Program-made: the position numbers and the translations under genes
Assembly: GCA_944333305.1 (NCBI GenBank)
Contig: CALVKV010000026.1
Span: forward strand, 1 to 14,484
Direction of reading: 5' to 3'
From: an uncultured Bacilli bacterium
GTDB lineage: Bacteria; Bacillota_I; Bacilli_A; RF39; UBA660
Length of the DNA: 14,484 nucleotides
Part shown: piece after piece, positions 6,326 through 13,330 of the stretch
Layout: every line of letters begins with the position of its first letter
Numbering within the stretch: position 1 is the stretch's first letter
Notes under the pieces: model-generated
Database searches by the model: none
The model's input: the letters and a program-made list of their open reading frames with translations, nothing else
Told to the model about the DNA's origin: nothing

Positions 6326-6796
6326 ATGAGAAAAAGAGGATTTGAAGTAGTAAAAGAATATGAAAATAAGGGGATTAATTTACCAGTTAGAAAGACAAAA
6401 CATTCGGCAGCTTATGATGTTGAAGCGGCAGAGGATATAGTTATTCCTAAATTTTATCCGGGTATTAAGCCAACATTAATTCCAACAGGACTTAAAGCTT
6501 ATATGCAAAGTGATGAGGTTTTATTAATCGTTTCAAGAAGTTCTGGACCTAGAAAAGGTATTAGTTTTCCACATAGTATGGGAGTAATTGATTCTGATTA
6601 TTATAATAACCCTGAAAATGAAGGACATATTTTTGTGCAGTGTATTAATTTGAAAGATGAAGATATAGTAATAAAAAAAGGAGAAGCAGTGGCACAGGCG
6701 ATATTCCAAAAATATTTAACAGTAGATGATGATAATGCAGAGGGAATGCGTACTGGGGGATTTGGTTCTACTGATAAAAAGGATACTAGTAAGTAA
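6326..6796 (+). CDS. dut: dUTP diphosphatase (trimeric dUTPase)
   Basis: A 156-residue homotrimeric dUTPase that hydrolyses dUTP to dUMP, keeping uracil out of DNA and supplying thymidylate synthesis. All five motifs are visible: motif 1 AAYDVEA (28-34; an Ala replaces the usual Gly), motif 2 SRSS (70-73), motif 3 GVIDSDYYNN (86-95) with the uracil-pocket Tyr and catalytic Asp, motif 4 AQAIFQKY (123-130), and the flexible P-loop-like motif 5 RTGGFGST (142-149). GGAGG at 6311-6315 is ten bases before the ATG. Its stop overlaps the tdk start (TAATG). The SRSSGPRKGI segment and extra residues after motif 3 resemble the longer Firmicutes/phage forms. Function is confident. Confidence 0.93.
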   Translation: MRKRGFEVVKEYENKGINLPVRKTKHSAAYDVEAAEDIVIPKFYPGIKPTLIPTGLKAYMQSDEVLLIVSRSSGPRKGISFPHSMGVIDSDYYNNPENEGHIFVQCINLKDEDIVIKKGEAVAQAIFQKYLTVDDDNAEGMRTGGFGSTDKKDTSK

Positions 6797-7383
6797 TGGC
6801 TAAATTTCATTTTAGATATGGAGCGATGAATGCAGGAAAGTCTACTATTCTTTTACAAACTGCTTATAATTATGAAGAAAAAGGAAAAAAGATAGTACTT
6901 TTAAAATCAAGTATTGATACTAAAGGTGATGAAAAAATAGTTTCTCGTATTGGTTTAGAAAGAAAAGTAGATTATTTAATATATAATGATGATAGTATTT
7001 TGTCTAAGTTAGGAAATTCTATTCATAATATTGATTGTGTTTTGGTTGACGAAGCACAATTTTTAAAAAGAGAACAAGTAAATGAATTATTTTATATTAC
7101 GAAAAAATATAATATTCCTGTTATTGCTTTTGGCCTTAGAACTGATTTTAGAACTAATGGTTTTGAAGGGTCAATTAGATTATTAGAACTTGCTGATGAA
7201 CTTTTAGAGATGCCAACTATTTGTAAGTGTGGAAAGAAAGCTCGTTTTAGTGCAAGAAAAATTAATAATAAATTTACTTTTGAAGGAGATAGTATTGTTA
7301 TTGATGATAGAGCGGAAGTTACATACGAATCTTTGTGTGGTTCTTGCTATATGAATGAATTCGAAAAAGTAGAAAAAAATTAG
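6796..7383 (+). CDS. tdk: Thymidine kinase (type II)
   Basis: A 195-residue cytosolic thymidine kinase that phosphorylates thymidine to dTMP with ATP. Seen: the P-loop GAMNAGKST (9-17), the Walker B/catalytic DEAQF (85-89), the FGLRTDFRTNGF segment (112-123), and the zinc-binding lasso domain with CxC (143, 145) and CxxC (181, 184). The first zinc pair is C-x-C where C-x2-C is usual, so one residue is missing there; this may be tolerated. The start overlaps the dut stop, so the two are coupled. It is the last gene of the first nrd operon, adding salvage to de novo reduction. No convincing hairpin terminator follows. Confidence 0.95.
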   Translation: MAKFHFRYGAMNAGKSTILLQTAYNYEEKGKKIVLLKSSIDTKGDEKIVSRIGLERKVDYLIYNDDSILSKLGNSIHNIDCVLVDEAQFLKREQVNELFYITKKYNIPVIAFGLRTDFRTNGFEGSIRLLELADELLEMPTICKCGKKARFSARKINNKFTFEGDSIVIDDRAEVTYESLCGSCYMNEFEKVEKN

Positions 7384-7636
7384 AAATGTGAAAAATACTT
7401 TTTGAATAAAAACATATTTTTTAAAATATAAATAATGCTGAAAGTGTTGATAAATAATGAAATAGCAAAATTAATTTTGACTTTTTTTAACAAAAAGTGG
7501 AAAATGGTTTTTAATAAAAATGAATTTTTGTATATAAATGTAAATTGTCGTAAACCTGTCAAAATTAATTTTTTTAAGAAATCTATATATATCAATGGTT
7601 TAAAAAAATACTTAAATTTTTTCTTAAAATTACCTA
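7384..7636. other. AT-rich intergenic region before the second nrd operon
   Basis: About 250 bases of very AT-rich sequence without a credible gene. Short open frames on both strands (about 70-90 codons) lack ribosome binding sites and read as low-complexity Lys/Asn/Phe. The only structure noticed is an AT-only inverted repeat, TTTTAAGAAA (7572-7581) with TTTCTTAAAA (7620-7629), just upstream of the nrdD2 promoter. The palindrome found upstream of nrdD1 is not repeated here. Confidence 0.5.
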
Positions 7637-7681
7637 TTGATTTTTGAAATTGCAACTCTTACAATTGACTTAAATAGGAGG
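7637..7681 (+). promoter_or_regulatory. Promoter and RBS of the nrdD2 operon
   Basis: TTGATT (7637-7642) and TACAAT (7660-7665) are spaced by 17 bases, giving a start near 7672. AGGAGG (7676-7681) lies seven bases before the ATG. The resulting 5' leader would be only about 17 bases. No Crp/Fnr-type palindrome overlaps it, so the second reductase is probably controlled separately from the first. Confidence 0.6.
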
Positions 7682-7688
7682 TAAAAAT

Positions 7689-10019
7689 ATGGCAGATGTA
7701 AATGAATTAGTTGACCAATTAGAAGGGATTACAGTAATTAAAAGAAATGGTAAAAAAGTCGAATTTGATGGAGCGAAAATTGCTTTAGCGATAAAAAAAG
7801 GATTCGATAGTGTTGAAGTAGATGATGATGATAGTGAAAAAGAGAAAAAATACAATTCAAGTGATATTCAAAAAGTATATGGTGCAGTTTTAAAGAAAAT
7901 AATAAAAGATAAGGATGATAAAAATAATCGTTTTAAAATAGAAGAAATTCAAGATTATATAGAAAATGAATTATCTAGTAAGGGATACGATGATGTATAT
8001 AAATCATTTTCTGAATATAGAGAAAGAAGAAATCAATCTAGAGAGTCATTTTTTGGAGATAATAAAACTCATAAATTTTTAAAATCATTAGAAAATCTTG
8101 GCTTAAAATCTGCAAACGAAGAAGATGCAAAACGTGAAAATGCTAATATTGATGGAAATAGTCCAATGGGTACAATGTTACAATATGGAGCGACTGTATC
8201 TAAAGAGTTTGCTAAAGCATATTTAATGAAAAAAGAATATGCTGAAGCTCATGATAATGGAACAATTCATATTCATGATATGGACTTCTTAGCAATGGGT
8301 ACTACTACTTGTTGTCAAATAGATTTAGCGAGACTATTTAAAAATGGTTTTGATACAGGGCATGGATATGTGAGACCACCTCAAGATATTTCAACTTATG
8401 CTTCACTTGCATGTATTGTTATTCAAGCTAATCAAAATGATCAACATGGTGGACAAGCAATACCAGCTTTGGATTATTATTTAGCACCTGGGGTATTAAA
8501 AACATTTAAAAAACAATTTAAACAGACAATTTATGATTTTCTTGATTTAGAGGGATTTATTCCAGGTATTAATATAGATAGAATTATAAGAGAGATAGAT
8601 AAACAAGAATCAATAGAATTTGATGTAAAAGAATTTAGTGATTACCAGAAAGGTTCTAGTAGAATTCATGAAATATTTGAAAAGAGTTATCTCAAGGCCA
8701 TGCAAAAGACAGATAGAGCAACACAACAAGCGATGGAAGCATTTATTCATAATTTAAATACAATGCATTCAAGAGCAGGAGCACAAGTTCCATTTTCATC
8801 AGTTAATTTTGGAACTGATACTACTCCAGAGGGAAGAATGGTAATTAAAAATTTCTTGCTTTCTTTGGATAGAGGCCTTGGAAAAGGAGAAACACCAATA
8901 TTTCCAGTATCAATATTTAAAGTAAAAGAGGGAGTTAATTATAATATAGATGATCCAAATTATGATTTATTTAAACTTGCTTGTAAGGTTTCTGCTAAGA
9001 GACTTTTCCCTAACTTTGCATTTATAGATGCTCCATTTAATAAGAAATATTATAAAGAAGGAGATTTTAATACAGAGATTGCTTATATGGGATGTCGTAC
9101 TAGAGTAATAGGGGACGTTACTAGTCCAGATAATGAGATAGTAACTGGTCGTGGTAATTTATCTTTTACAACAATTAACTTACCTAGACTTGGAATTAAA
9201 TATGGTATAGCTTTAAAAGAAAGAGAGAAACCTGATATGGATGGGTTTTATAAAGAACTTAGTGATATTATGGATATGGTAAGAGATCAATTGCTTGAAA
9301 GATTTGAGTTTCAGTGTAGTAAACATAATTATAATTTTCCGTTTTTGCTTGGTCAGGGTATTTGGAATAATGGTGAGAAGTTAAAACCTACAGATAGACT
9401 TAGGAAAGTGTGGAAACATGGTACTTTGTCTACAGGATTTATTGGTCTTGCTGAATGTTTAAAAGCTTTGACTGGTAAACATCATGGGGAAAGTGAAGAA
9501 GCGGAGAAGTTAGGTTTAGAAATTATTAAATTTATGAGAGATCGTTGTGATGAGAATTCTCGTAAATATAACTTAAACTTTACTTGTCTTGCAACACCTG
9601 CTGAGAGTTTGTCTGGTAGATTTATAGGTATTGATAAAGCGATATATGGAAAGATTAAAGGAGTTACTGATAGGGAATATTATACAAATTCATTTCATGT
9701 ACCAGTTTATTATAATATAAGTATTACTGATAAAATTGAAAAAGAGGCACCTTTCCATGAACTTACTAATGGGGGACATATTTCTTATATTGAACTTGAT
9801 GGTGATACAGTATCTAATGTAGAAGCTTTTGAAAAGATAATTAGAGTTATGAAAGAAGCAGGTATTGGTTATGGGGCAATTAATCATCCTGTAGATAGAG
9901 ATCCAGTTTGTGGATATGTTGGGGTAATTAATGATGTTTGTCCAAAATGTGGACGTCATGAGTTTGAAGGGGTTCCAATGGAAGTAATAACTTCAATAGA
10001 TAATAATTGTTGTGAATAA
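7689..10019 (+). CDS. nrdD: Anaerobic reductase 2, catalytic part lacking the glycyl-radical domain
   Basis: A 776-residue class III ribonucleotide reductase of a different subgroup from NrdD1. Seen: an ATP-cone (about 13-118) with an acidic insertion after residue 40, the barrel with IHIHDMDF (about 194-201), and the active-site loop AYMGCRTRV with presumed thiyl Cys469. ATPAESLSGRF and the Zn-region NHPVDRDPVCGY...CPKCGR follow. Cys741, 751 and 754 are visible, but Asp stands where a fourth Cys might be expected, and the chain ends NNCCE (Cys774/775). No RxxGY glycyl motif occurs before the stop at 10017-10019. The missing domain is supplied in frame, seven codons later, by the gene at 10041. 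This is therefore a split enzyme rather than a dead one, provided the two associate. The strong promoter, AGGAGG and fully intact frame argue against decay. Confidence 0.92.
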   Translation: MADVNELVDQLEGITVIKRNGKKVEFDGAKIALAIKKGFDSVEVDDDDSEKEKKYNSSDIQKVYGAVLKKIIKDKDDKNNRFKIEEIQDYIENELSSKGYDDVYKSFSEYRERRNQSRESFFGDNKTHKFLKSLENLGLKSANEEDAKRENANIDGNSPMGTMLQYGATVSKEFAKAYLMKKEYAEAHDNGTIHIHDMDFLAMGTTTCCQIDLARLFKNGFDTGHGYVRPPQDISTYASLACIVIQANQNDQHGGQAIPALDYYLAPGVLKTFKKQFKQTIYDFLDLEGFIPGINIDRIIREIDKQESIEFDVKEFSDYQKGSSRIHEIFEKSYLKAMQKTDRATQQAMEAFIHNLNTMHSRAGAQVPFSSVNFGTDTTPEGRMVIKNFLLSLDRGLGKGETPIFPVSIFKVKEGVNYNIDDPNYDLFKLACKVSAKRLFPNFAFIDAPFNKKYYKEGDFNTEIAYMGCRTRVIGDVTSPDNEIVTGRGNLSFTTINLPRLGIKYGIALKEREKPDMDGFYKELSDIMDMVRDQLLERFEFQCSKHNYNFPFLLGQGIWNNGEKLKPTDRLRKVWKHGTLSTGFIGLAECLKALTGKHHGESEEAEKLGLEIIKFMRDRCDENSRKYNLNFTCLATPAESLSGRFIGIDKAIYGKIKGVTDREYYTNSFHVPVYYNISITDKIEKEAPFHELTNGGHISYIELDGDTVSNVEAFEKIIRVMKEAGIGYGAINHPVDRDPVCGYVGVINDVCPKCGRHEFEGVPMEVITSIDNNCCE

Positions 10020-10025
10020 AATAAG

Positions 10026-10032
10026 AAGGAGG
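10026..10032 (+). promoter_or_regulatory. Near-perfect Shine-Dalgarno for the radical subunit
   Basis: AAGGAGG lies eight bases before the ATG at 10041, within the 21-base gap after nrdD2. A dedicated ribosome binding site of this quality is the main reason for reading the small frame as its own gene rather than as the tail of a nonsense mutant. Confidence 0.8.
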
Positions 10033-10040
10033 AATTATAT

Positions 10041-10211
10041 ATGAAAAAAATAGTTGGAGAAGGACAAAAATTTGAAAGGATTAGACGTATTACAGGTTAT
10101 TTAACTGGTGATGTTGATAGATTTAATAATGCTAAAAGAGCTGAAGAGAAAGATCGTGTTAAACATACTGGATTAAATGATATTTTAAAAAATAAAAAAG
10201 AAGGTAAATAG
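10041..10211 (+). CDS. Separate glycyl-radical domain subunit of anaerobic reductase 2
   Basis: A 56-residue protein with the complete C-terminal signature of NrdD: FERIRRITGYLTG, with radical Gly19 in RxxGYL, followed by DRFNNAKRAEEKDRVKH, the normal end of clostridial-type NrdD. After that come about 14 extra lysine-rich residues. It is in the same frame as nrdD2 and separated from its stop by 21 bases that also lack stops, so a single UAA divides the enzyme. It has its own AAGGAGG and is followed after one base by nrdG2, the activase that would install the radical. Either it docks into NrdD2 as a radical subunit (compare the YfiD/GrcA spare part for pyruvate formate-lyase), or some full-length protein is made by UAA read-through. 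The first is favoured. I have a general memory of other stand-alone NrdD-tail proteins in databases but cannot verify it here. Confidence 0.85.
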   Translation: MKKIVGEGQKFERIRRITGYLTGDVDRFNNAKRAEEKDRVKHTGLNDILKNKKEGK

Positions 10212-10212
10212 T

Positions 10213-10764
10213 ATGAAAATAAGACTAGCAGCTTGGTTGCAACCTGATTCAATTGTTGATGGAGAAGGGGTAAGGACTGTTATTTGGACACAAGGATGTC
10301 CTCATGCATGCCCAGGTTGTCATAACCCAGATACTCATGATTTTGATGGTGGTGCTTTATTTGATGTTAGTGAAGTAATTGAAGAGTTAAAAACTATTAA
10401 AAATCAAGATGGTATTACTTTATCAGGAGGAGATCCTCTTTGTCAGAGTGAAGCTTGTTATGAAATTAGTAAAGCAGCACATGAGATGGGACTTAATGTT
10501 TGGTGTTATACAGGTTATACTTATGAAGTAATGCTTAAAAATCCTAAGATGAAGAAATTACTTAGTGAAGTAGATGTCTTAGTAGATGGTAAATTTATCT
10601 TAGAAGAGAAAAGTTTAGACATTTACTTTAGAGGTTCAAGGAATCAGAGAGTCATAGATGTTCCTAAGAGTTTAGAAGAAGAGAGAGTTGTGCTTGTAGA
10701 TAAGTATATGAAAGATAAAACTTATGATGAACCTTATAAAAAGCCAGATTATTTATTTATATAA
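10213..10764 (+). CDS. nrdG: Anaerobic ribonucleotide reductase activating enzyme 2
   Basis: A 183-residue radical-SAM activase, paralogous to the one at 5231. The cluster motif is C-x3-C-x2-C at Cys29, Cys33 and Cys36 (CPHACPGC), with HNP after it as in most NrdG proteins. ITLSGGDP and VWCYTGYTYEVM follow. It lies one base after the radical-subunit stop (TAG T ATG), with AAGAAGG at 10198-10204 inside the end of that gene, so the two are translationally coupled. Its target is therefore probably Gly19 of the 56-residue subunit. Its last codons form the left arm of the operon terminator. The two NrdG proteins differ enough to suggest separate partner specificity. Confidence 0.94.
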   Translation: MKIRLAAWLQPDSIVDGEGVRTVIWTQGCPHACPGCHNPDTHDFDGGALFDVSEVIEELKTIKNQDGITLSGGDPLCQSEACYEISKAAHEMGLNVWCYTGYTYEVMLKNPKMKKLLSEVDVLVDGKFILEEKSLDIYFRGSRNQRVIDVPKSLEEERVVLVDKYMKDKTYDEPYKKPDYLFI

Positions 10765-10775
10765 TCTGGTTTTTT
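10741..10775 (+). terminator. Terminator of the nrdD2 operon
   Basis: CCAGATTAT (10744-10752) pairs exactly with ATAATCTGG (10761-10769) around an 8-base loop, extendable by three pairs including one G-T, and is followed by six T. The nrdG2 stop codon (10762-10764) sits in the right arm. Confidence 0.9.
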
Positions 10776-10776
10776 C

Positions 10777-10804
10777 TTGCATATTTTTAATTTTCTTCTA
10801 TACT
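10777..10804 (+). promoter_or_regulatory. Promoter of the AAA+ gene
   Basis: TTGCAT (10777-10782) and TATACT (10799-10804) are 16 bases apart, right after the preceding terminator. AGGGGG (10811-10816) then lies seven bases before the ATG at 10824, so the leader is very short. Confidence 0.6.
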
Positions 10805-10823
10805 AGTATTAGGGGGAATTTTT

Positions 10824-12395
10824 ATGTACGCAATGTTAATGAAAAAAGTATATTTATCTAATGAAGTATATTTATTTAATCCTGTTACAGTAGTAGAAGG
10901 AAGTTTAAATGAAGAATATGGCTATTTTTTAGATAAATTTAATAATCAATTTTGTTTGATTGATGATGTGGATTTTAATACTAGTGAAACAATGGAAGGT
11001 GTTTATTTTGTTTCTACTGAGGAAGAGCTTATTTCTAAATATGGTGCTGTAAACATAGAAGAAGCGTTGAAATATTATCAAGATGATGTGTTTGGTAATT
11101 TTACTTTTGGAACATATAATTATGAAGATGAAGAGAAATTAGATATATATCAGTTATCTTTATATGATGTAAAAGAACTTGTTAGTAATCCTAAGTTAAA
11201 TTCTAGTTATTATAATGGTAATATTAGTATTCCTAAGAGAAAACTATATATGTTAACACAACTTAAAGATGAGAAAGCTTTAAGAGATTTTATAAATCAA
11301 TCTATAAAAGATATGAAAGAAATTGAGGAGCGGGAAAAAGATAAAAAGAAGGAAGAAGAGGCAGCATCTAATAAAGTTTCTGTAGTAACAAAATCTAAAG
11401 ATGGTAGTAACGTAAAAAATAAAAATATTAGAAGAGATATAGATACAGATGAGTTAGAAGCTTATTTAAAGGAAAGGATAATTGGACAAGATGCACAGAT
11501 AGAAAGTCTTGTTACGGTTATTAGTGATAATTATAAGACTAGTGATCCGCATTTAATAGAGAGACCTTTAATTATGGGACCTAGTGGTGTTGGAAAAACA
11601 GAAACGTTAAAACTTTTAGCAGAATATTTGGAAATACCATTCACAAAATATTCTACACCAACTTTGTCAGGTTCTGGTTATGTTGGTAAAGATATAGATG
11701 ATATTTTAAAAATGGCTTATCAAAATGCCAGTAGGAATATTAAAAAATGTGAAGAATCTTTAATATTTTTAGATGAGTTTGATAAGATTGCTAATCGAGG
11801 CTTAGAAGTTTCTGATGTAGCAGTTCAAAATTTATTGCTTAATTTTCTTGATGGTACAGTTTATGATGTTGGTTTAACTAGTTATGATAAAATAATAATA
11901 GATACAACATTTATGAATATAGTTTTAGGTGGTGCCTTTGTTGATATATTAAAAGATAAAAATAAAAAATTAGGTTTTAATAATAGTAGGAAAGAAGATT
12001 TAACTGTTACTGATAAGGATATAATTAATTTTGGATTTATTCCGGAGATTGTGGGAAGAATTAGTCCTAAAATTATGTATAATAATCTTACTAAAGAGGA
12101 TTTGAAAAATATTTTGAAACAAGGTAAGTTAAGTCCAATTCTTTTAAAGCAACAGTTTTATAAAGATGTTTATGGTGTTGATTTAGCATATACAGATGAT
12201 TATATTGATGGTATCTTAGAAATTGCTACTTCAAATGATACAGGAGCTAGAGAGTTAAAACAGCTAGTTTATACATCATTACTTGATGTTAGTCATACTT
12301 TACAATCTAAAAGTAATAGAGGAAAATTTGGACAAATTATAGTTGGTAAAGAGACTCTAGATGATAATAAGGTTTATACTTTAAAGAAAAGATAA
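10824..12395 (+). CDS. ClpX-like AAA+ ATPase with a non-ClpX N-domain
   Basis: A 523-residue protein. Residues 1 to about 150 are acidic, aromatic-rich and unfamiliar; about 155-205 form a charged, probably coiled-coil linker. From 210 it is a ClpX/HslU-class AAA+ module: IIGQDAQ, Walker A GPSGVGKT (252-259), a GYVG pore loop (285-288), Walker B IFLDEFDK (Asp317-Glu318), LGGAF, LGF at 383-385 in the place of ClpX's IGF ClpP-docking loop, GFIPEIVGRI with Arg412, and sensor 2 GAR (474-476). The four-cysteine ClpX zinc domain is absent. Pore and docking loops suggest a protein unfoldase that may feed ClpP, with a different set of substrates chosen by the new N-domain. It is a single-gene unit with its own promoter. 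It could instead be a stand-alone remodelling factor. Confidence 0.85.
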   Translation: MYAMLMKKVYLSNEVYLFNPVTVVEGSLNEEYGYFLDKFNNQFCLIDDVDFNTSETMEGVYFVSTEEELISKYGAVNIEEALKYYQDDVFGNFTFGTYNYEDEEKLDIYQLSLYDVKELVSNPKLNSSYYNGNISIPKRKLYMLTQLKDEKALRDFINQSIKDMKEIEEREKDKKKEEEAASNKVSVVTKSKDGSNVKNKNIRRDIDTDELEAYLKERIIGQDAQIESLVTVISDNYKTSDPHLIERPLIMGPSGVGKTETLKLLAEYLEIPFTKYSTPTLSGSGYVGKDIDDILKMAYQNASRNIKKCEESLIFLDEFDKIANRGLEVSDVAVQNLLLNFLDGTVYDVGLTSYDKIIIDTTFMNIVLGGAFVDILKDKNKKLGFNNSRKEDLTVTDKDIINFGFIPEIVGRISPKIMYNNLTKEDLKNILKQGKLSPILLKQQFYKDVYGVDLAYTDDYIDGILEIATSNDTGARELKQLVYTSLLDVSHTLQSKSNRGKFGQIIVGKETLDDNKVYTLKKR

Positions 12396-12409
12396 TATTT
12401 TTGTTTTGC

Positions 12410-12562
12410 ATGGTATATAATTTTTTTGATGAAAGAATAGCAAAAAAACAAGATATTGCTTTGAAAAGAGTTTAATTAGATAGTATGAGATAAGCATTAG
12501 TACTCTCTTATAATACAGGTGATATATTTCGTGATAAGAATAATTTAAAAAATGAGAAATAG
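12410..12562 (+). pseudogene. Possible decayed coding remnant
   Basis: One frame from ATG 12410 to TAG 12560-12562 reads MVYNFFDERIAKKQDIALKR, then a stop, a few residues, a second stop, and ALVLSYNTGDIFRDKNNLKN to a third stop. The two pieces look like ordinary protein text in the same frame, interrupted by two nonsense codons. There is no clear ribosome binding site and no recognisable family. The rest of 12396-12600 holds nothing else I can support. This may be chance in AT-rich DNA. Confidence 0.25.
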
Positions 12563-12608
12563 ATGTTTGCTACATATTTCTACATAATTTCTTTATTTTG
12601 TGCGATAG

Positions 12609-12642
12609 TATGTTGACATATACACTTAAAATGTGTTATTAT
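12609..12642 (+). promoter_or_regulatory. Promoter with palindromic elements upstream of relB
   Basis: A consensus TTGACA (12613-12618) and TATTAT (12637-12642) are 18 bases apart. The -35 is embedded in a palindrome, TATGT-TG-ACATA (12609-12620). A second imperfect symmetry (ACAC...GTGT, 12622-12636) fills the spacer. Two half-site pairs over the promoter fit autorepression by a ribbon-helix-helix antitoxin and its toxin complex. Confidence 0.6.
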
Positions 12643-12669
12643 CTTTATAAGAAAGGAGTTGATTGTTAT

Positions 12670-12957
12670 ATGTCTAATTTAACTAGTGCTATTAATGTGA
12701 ATGTTCCTTTAGAAGTTAAAGAAGAAGCGACTGCTCTTTTTAATAATTTAGGTTTAAATATGAGTGTTGCTATAAATATGTTTTTAAAAAGAGCAATTTA
12801 CGAAAGAGGAATACCATTTGAGGTTAAAGAACCTAGACCAAGTAGAGAATTTTTAGCAGCCCTTAATGAACTTGATTATATGGAGAAACATCCAAATGAA
12901 TATAAAGCTTATGATAATATTGCAGATTTAAAAGAGGCTTTAGAATCTGATGATTGA
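12670..12957 (+). CDS. relB: RelB/DinJ-family antitoxin
   Basis: A 95-residue antitoxin. The N-terminal half (INVNVPLEVKEEATALFNNL, then MSVAINMFLKRAI) is the ribbon-helix-helix DNA-binding fold of RelB/DinJ proteins; the C-terminal half is the acidic, probably disordered part that wraps the toxin. The start at 12670 is chosen for AAGGAG at 12653-12658 and family length; an upstream in-frame ATG at 12598 would precede the promoter. It overlaps the toxin gene by 8 bases, the usual coupled antitoxin-first order. It likely neutralises the toxin and, with it, represses the promoter at 12609-12642. The exact subfamily name is uncertain. Confidence 0.85.
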   Translation: MSNLTSAINVNVPLEVKEEATALFNNLGLNMSVAINMFLKRAIYERGIPFEVKEPRPSREFLAALNELDYMEKHPNEYKAYDNIADLKEALESDD

Positions 12958-13240
12958 TTATAAAGTTAAGTTTACAAAGAGTTTTAAAAAACAACTTAAG
13001 AAAATTACTAAACAAGGCAAAAATATTGATAAGCTTTTAAATGTAGTTGATATATTATCTAAGAAAAAAGAGTTAGATTCCAAGTATAGAGATCATGCTC
13101 TTATTGATAATAAATATTATAGCAACTGTAGGGAGTGTCACATTGAACCAGATTGGTTATTAGTTTATAAATATGATGAAGATATATTAATTTTATATTT
13201 AGTAGAAACTGGTAGTCATAGTGATTTGTTTAATAAATGA
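12950..13240 (+). CDS. yafQ: YafQ-family mRNA interferase toxin
   Basis: A 96-residue RelE-superfamily toxin of the YafQ group, a ribosome-dependent mRNA endonuclease. The diagnostic residues of YafQ are in place: His49 (RDHAL), His64 (ECHIEPDW), Asp68, and His90 (TGSHSDLF). The basic N-terminal helical hairpin (KFTKSFKKQLKKITKQ) typical of the family precedes them. All catalytic positions seem intact, so it is probably active. It starts inside the antitoxin gene (ATGATTGA overlap). A hairpin terminator lies 20 bases downstream, making a compact two-gene addiction module. Confidence 0.9.
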   Translation: MIDYKVKFTKSFKKQLKKITKQGKNIDKLLNVVDILSKKKELDSKYRDHALIDNKYYSNCRECHIEPDWLLVYKYDEDILILYLVETGSHSDLFNK

Positions 13241-13259
13241 TTTATAGGATAAGAGATTT

Positions 13260-13286
13260 AAGTAAGAGTTTTGTTCTTGCTTTTTT
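13260..13286 (+). terminator. Terminator after the toxin-antitoxin pair
   Basis: AAGTAAGA (13260-13267) pairs with TCTTGCTT (13275-13282, one G-T) around a 7-base loop and runs into six T (13281-13286). The right arm overlaps the -35 of the next gene's promoter. Confidence 0.65.
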
Positions 13287-13305
13287 CTTTCCATTGGTAT
13301 ATAAT
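13277..13305 (+). promoter_or_regulatory. Promoter of the 13331 gene
   Basis: TTGCTT (13277-13282) and a consensus TATAAT (13300-13305) are exactly 17 bases apart. An inverted pair AGTAAGA (13261-13267) / TCTTACT (13309-13315) flanks the promoter and could be an operator, though its left arm is also the terminator stem. Confidence 0.65.
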
Positions 13306-13330
13306 AAGTCTTACTCGAAGGGGGTATATT

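Noticed and set aside
7391..7420. A/T hairpin after tdk as terminator
   Set aside because: Only A-T pairs with a large loop; too weak to support.
7380..7655. Open frames on both strands between tdk and nrdD2
   Set aside because: AT-driven low-complexity Lys/Asn/Phe sequences without ribosome binding sites; they overlap each other on opposite strands.
10012..10045. Simple frameshift or decay explaining the two nrdD2 pieces
   Set aside because: The pieces are in the same frame, so no indel is involved; a dedicated AAGGAGG before the second piece and otherwise intact sequence favour a real split. A lone nonsense mutation remains possible and is noted in the finding.
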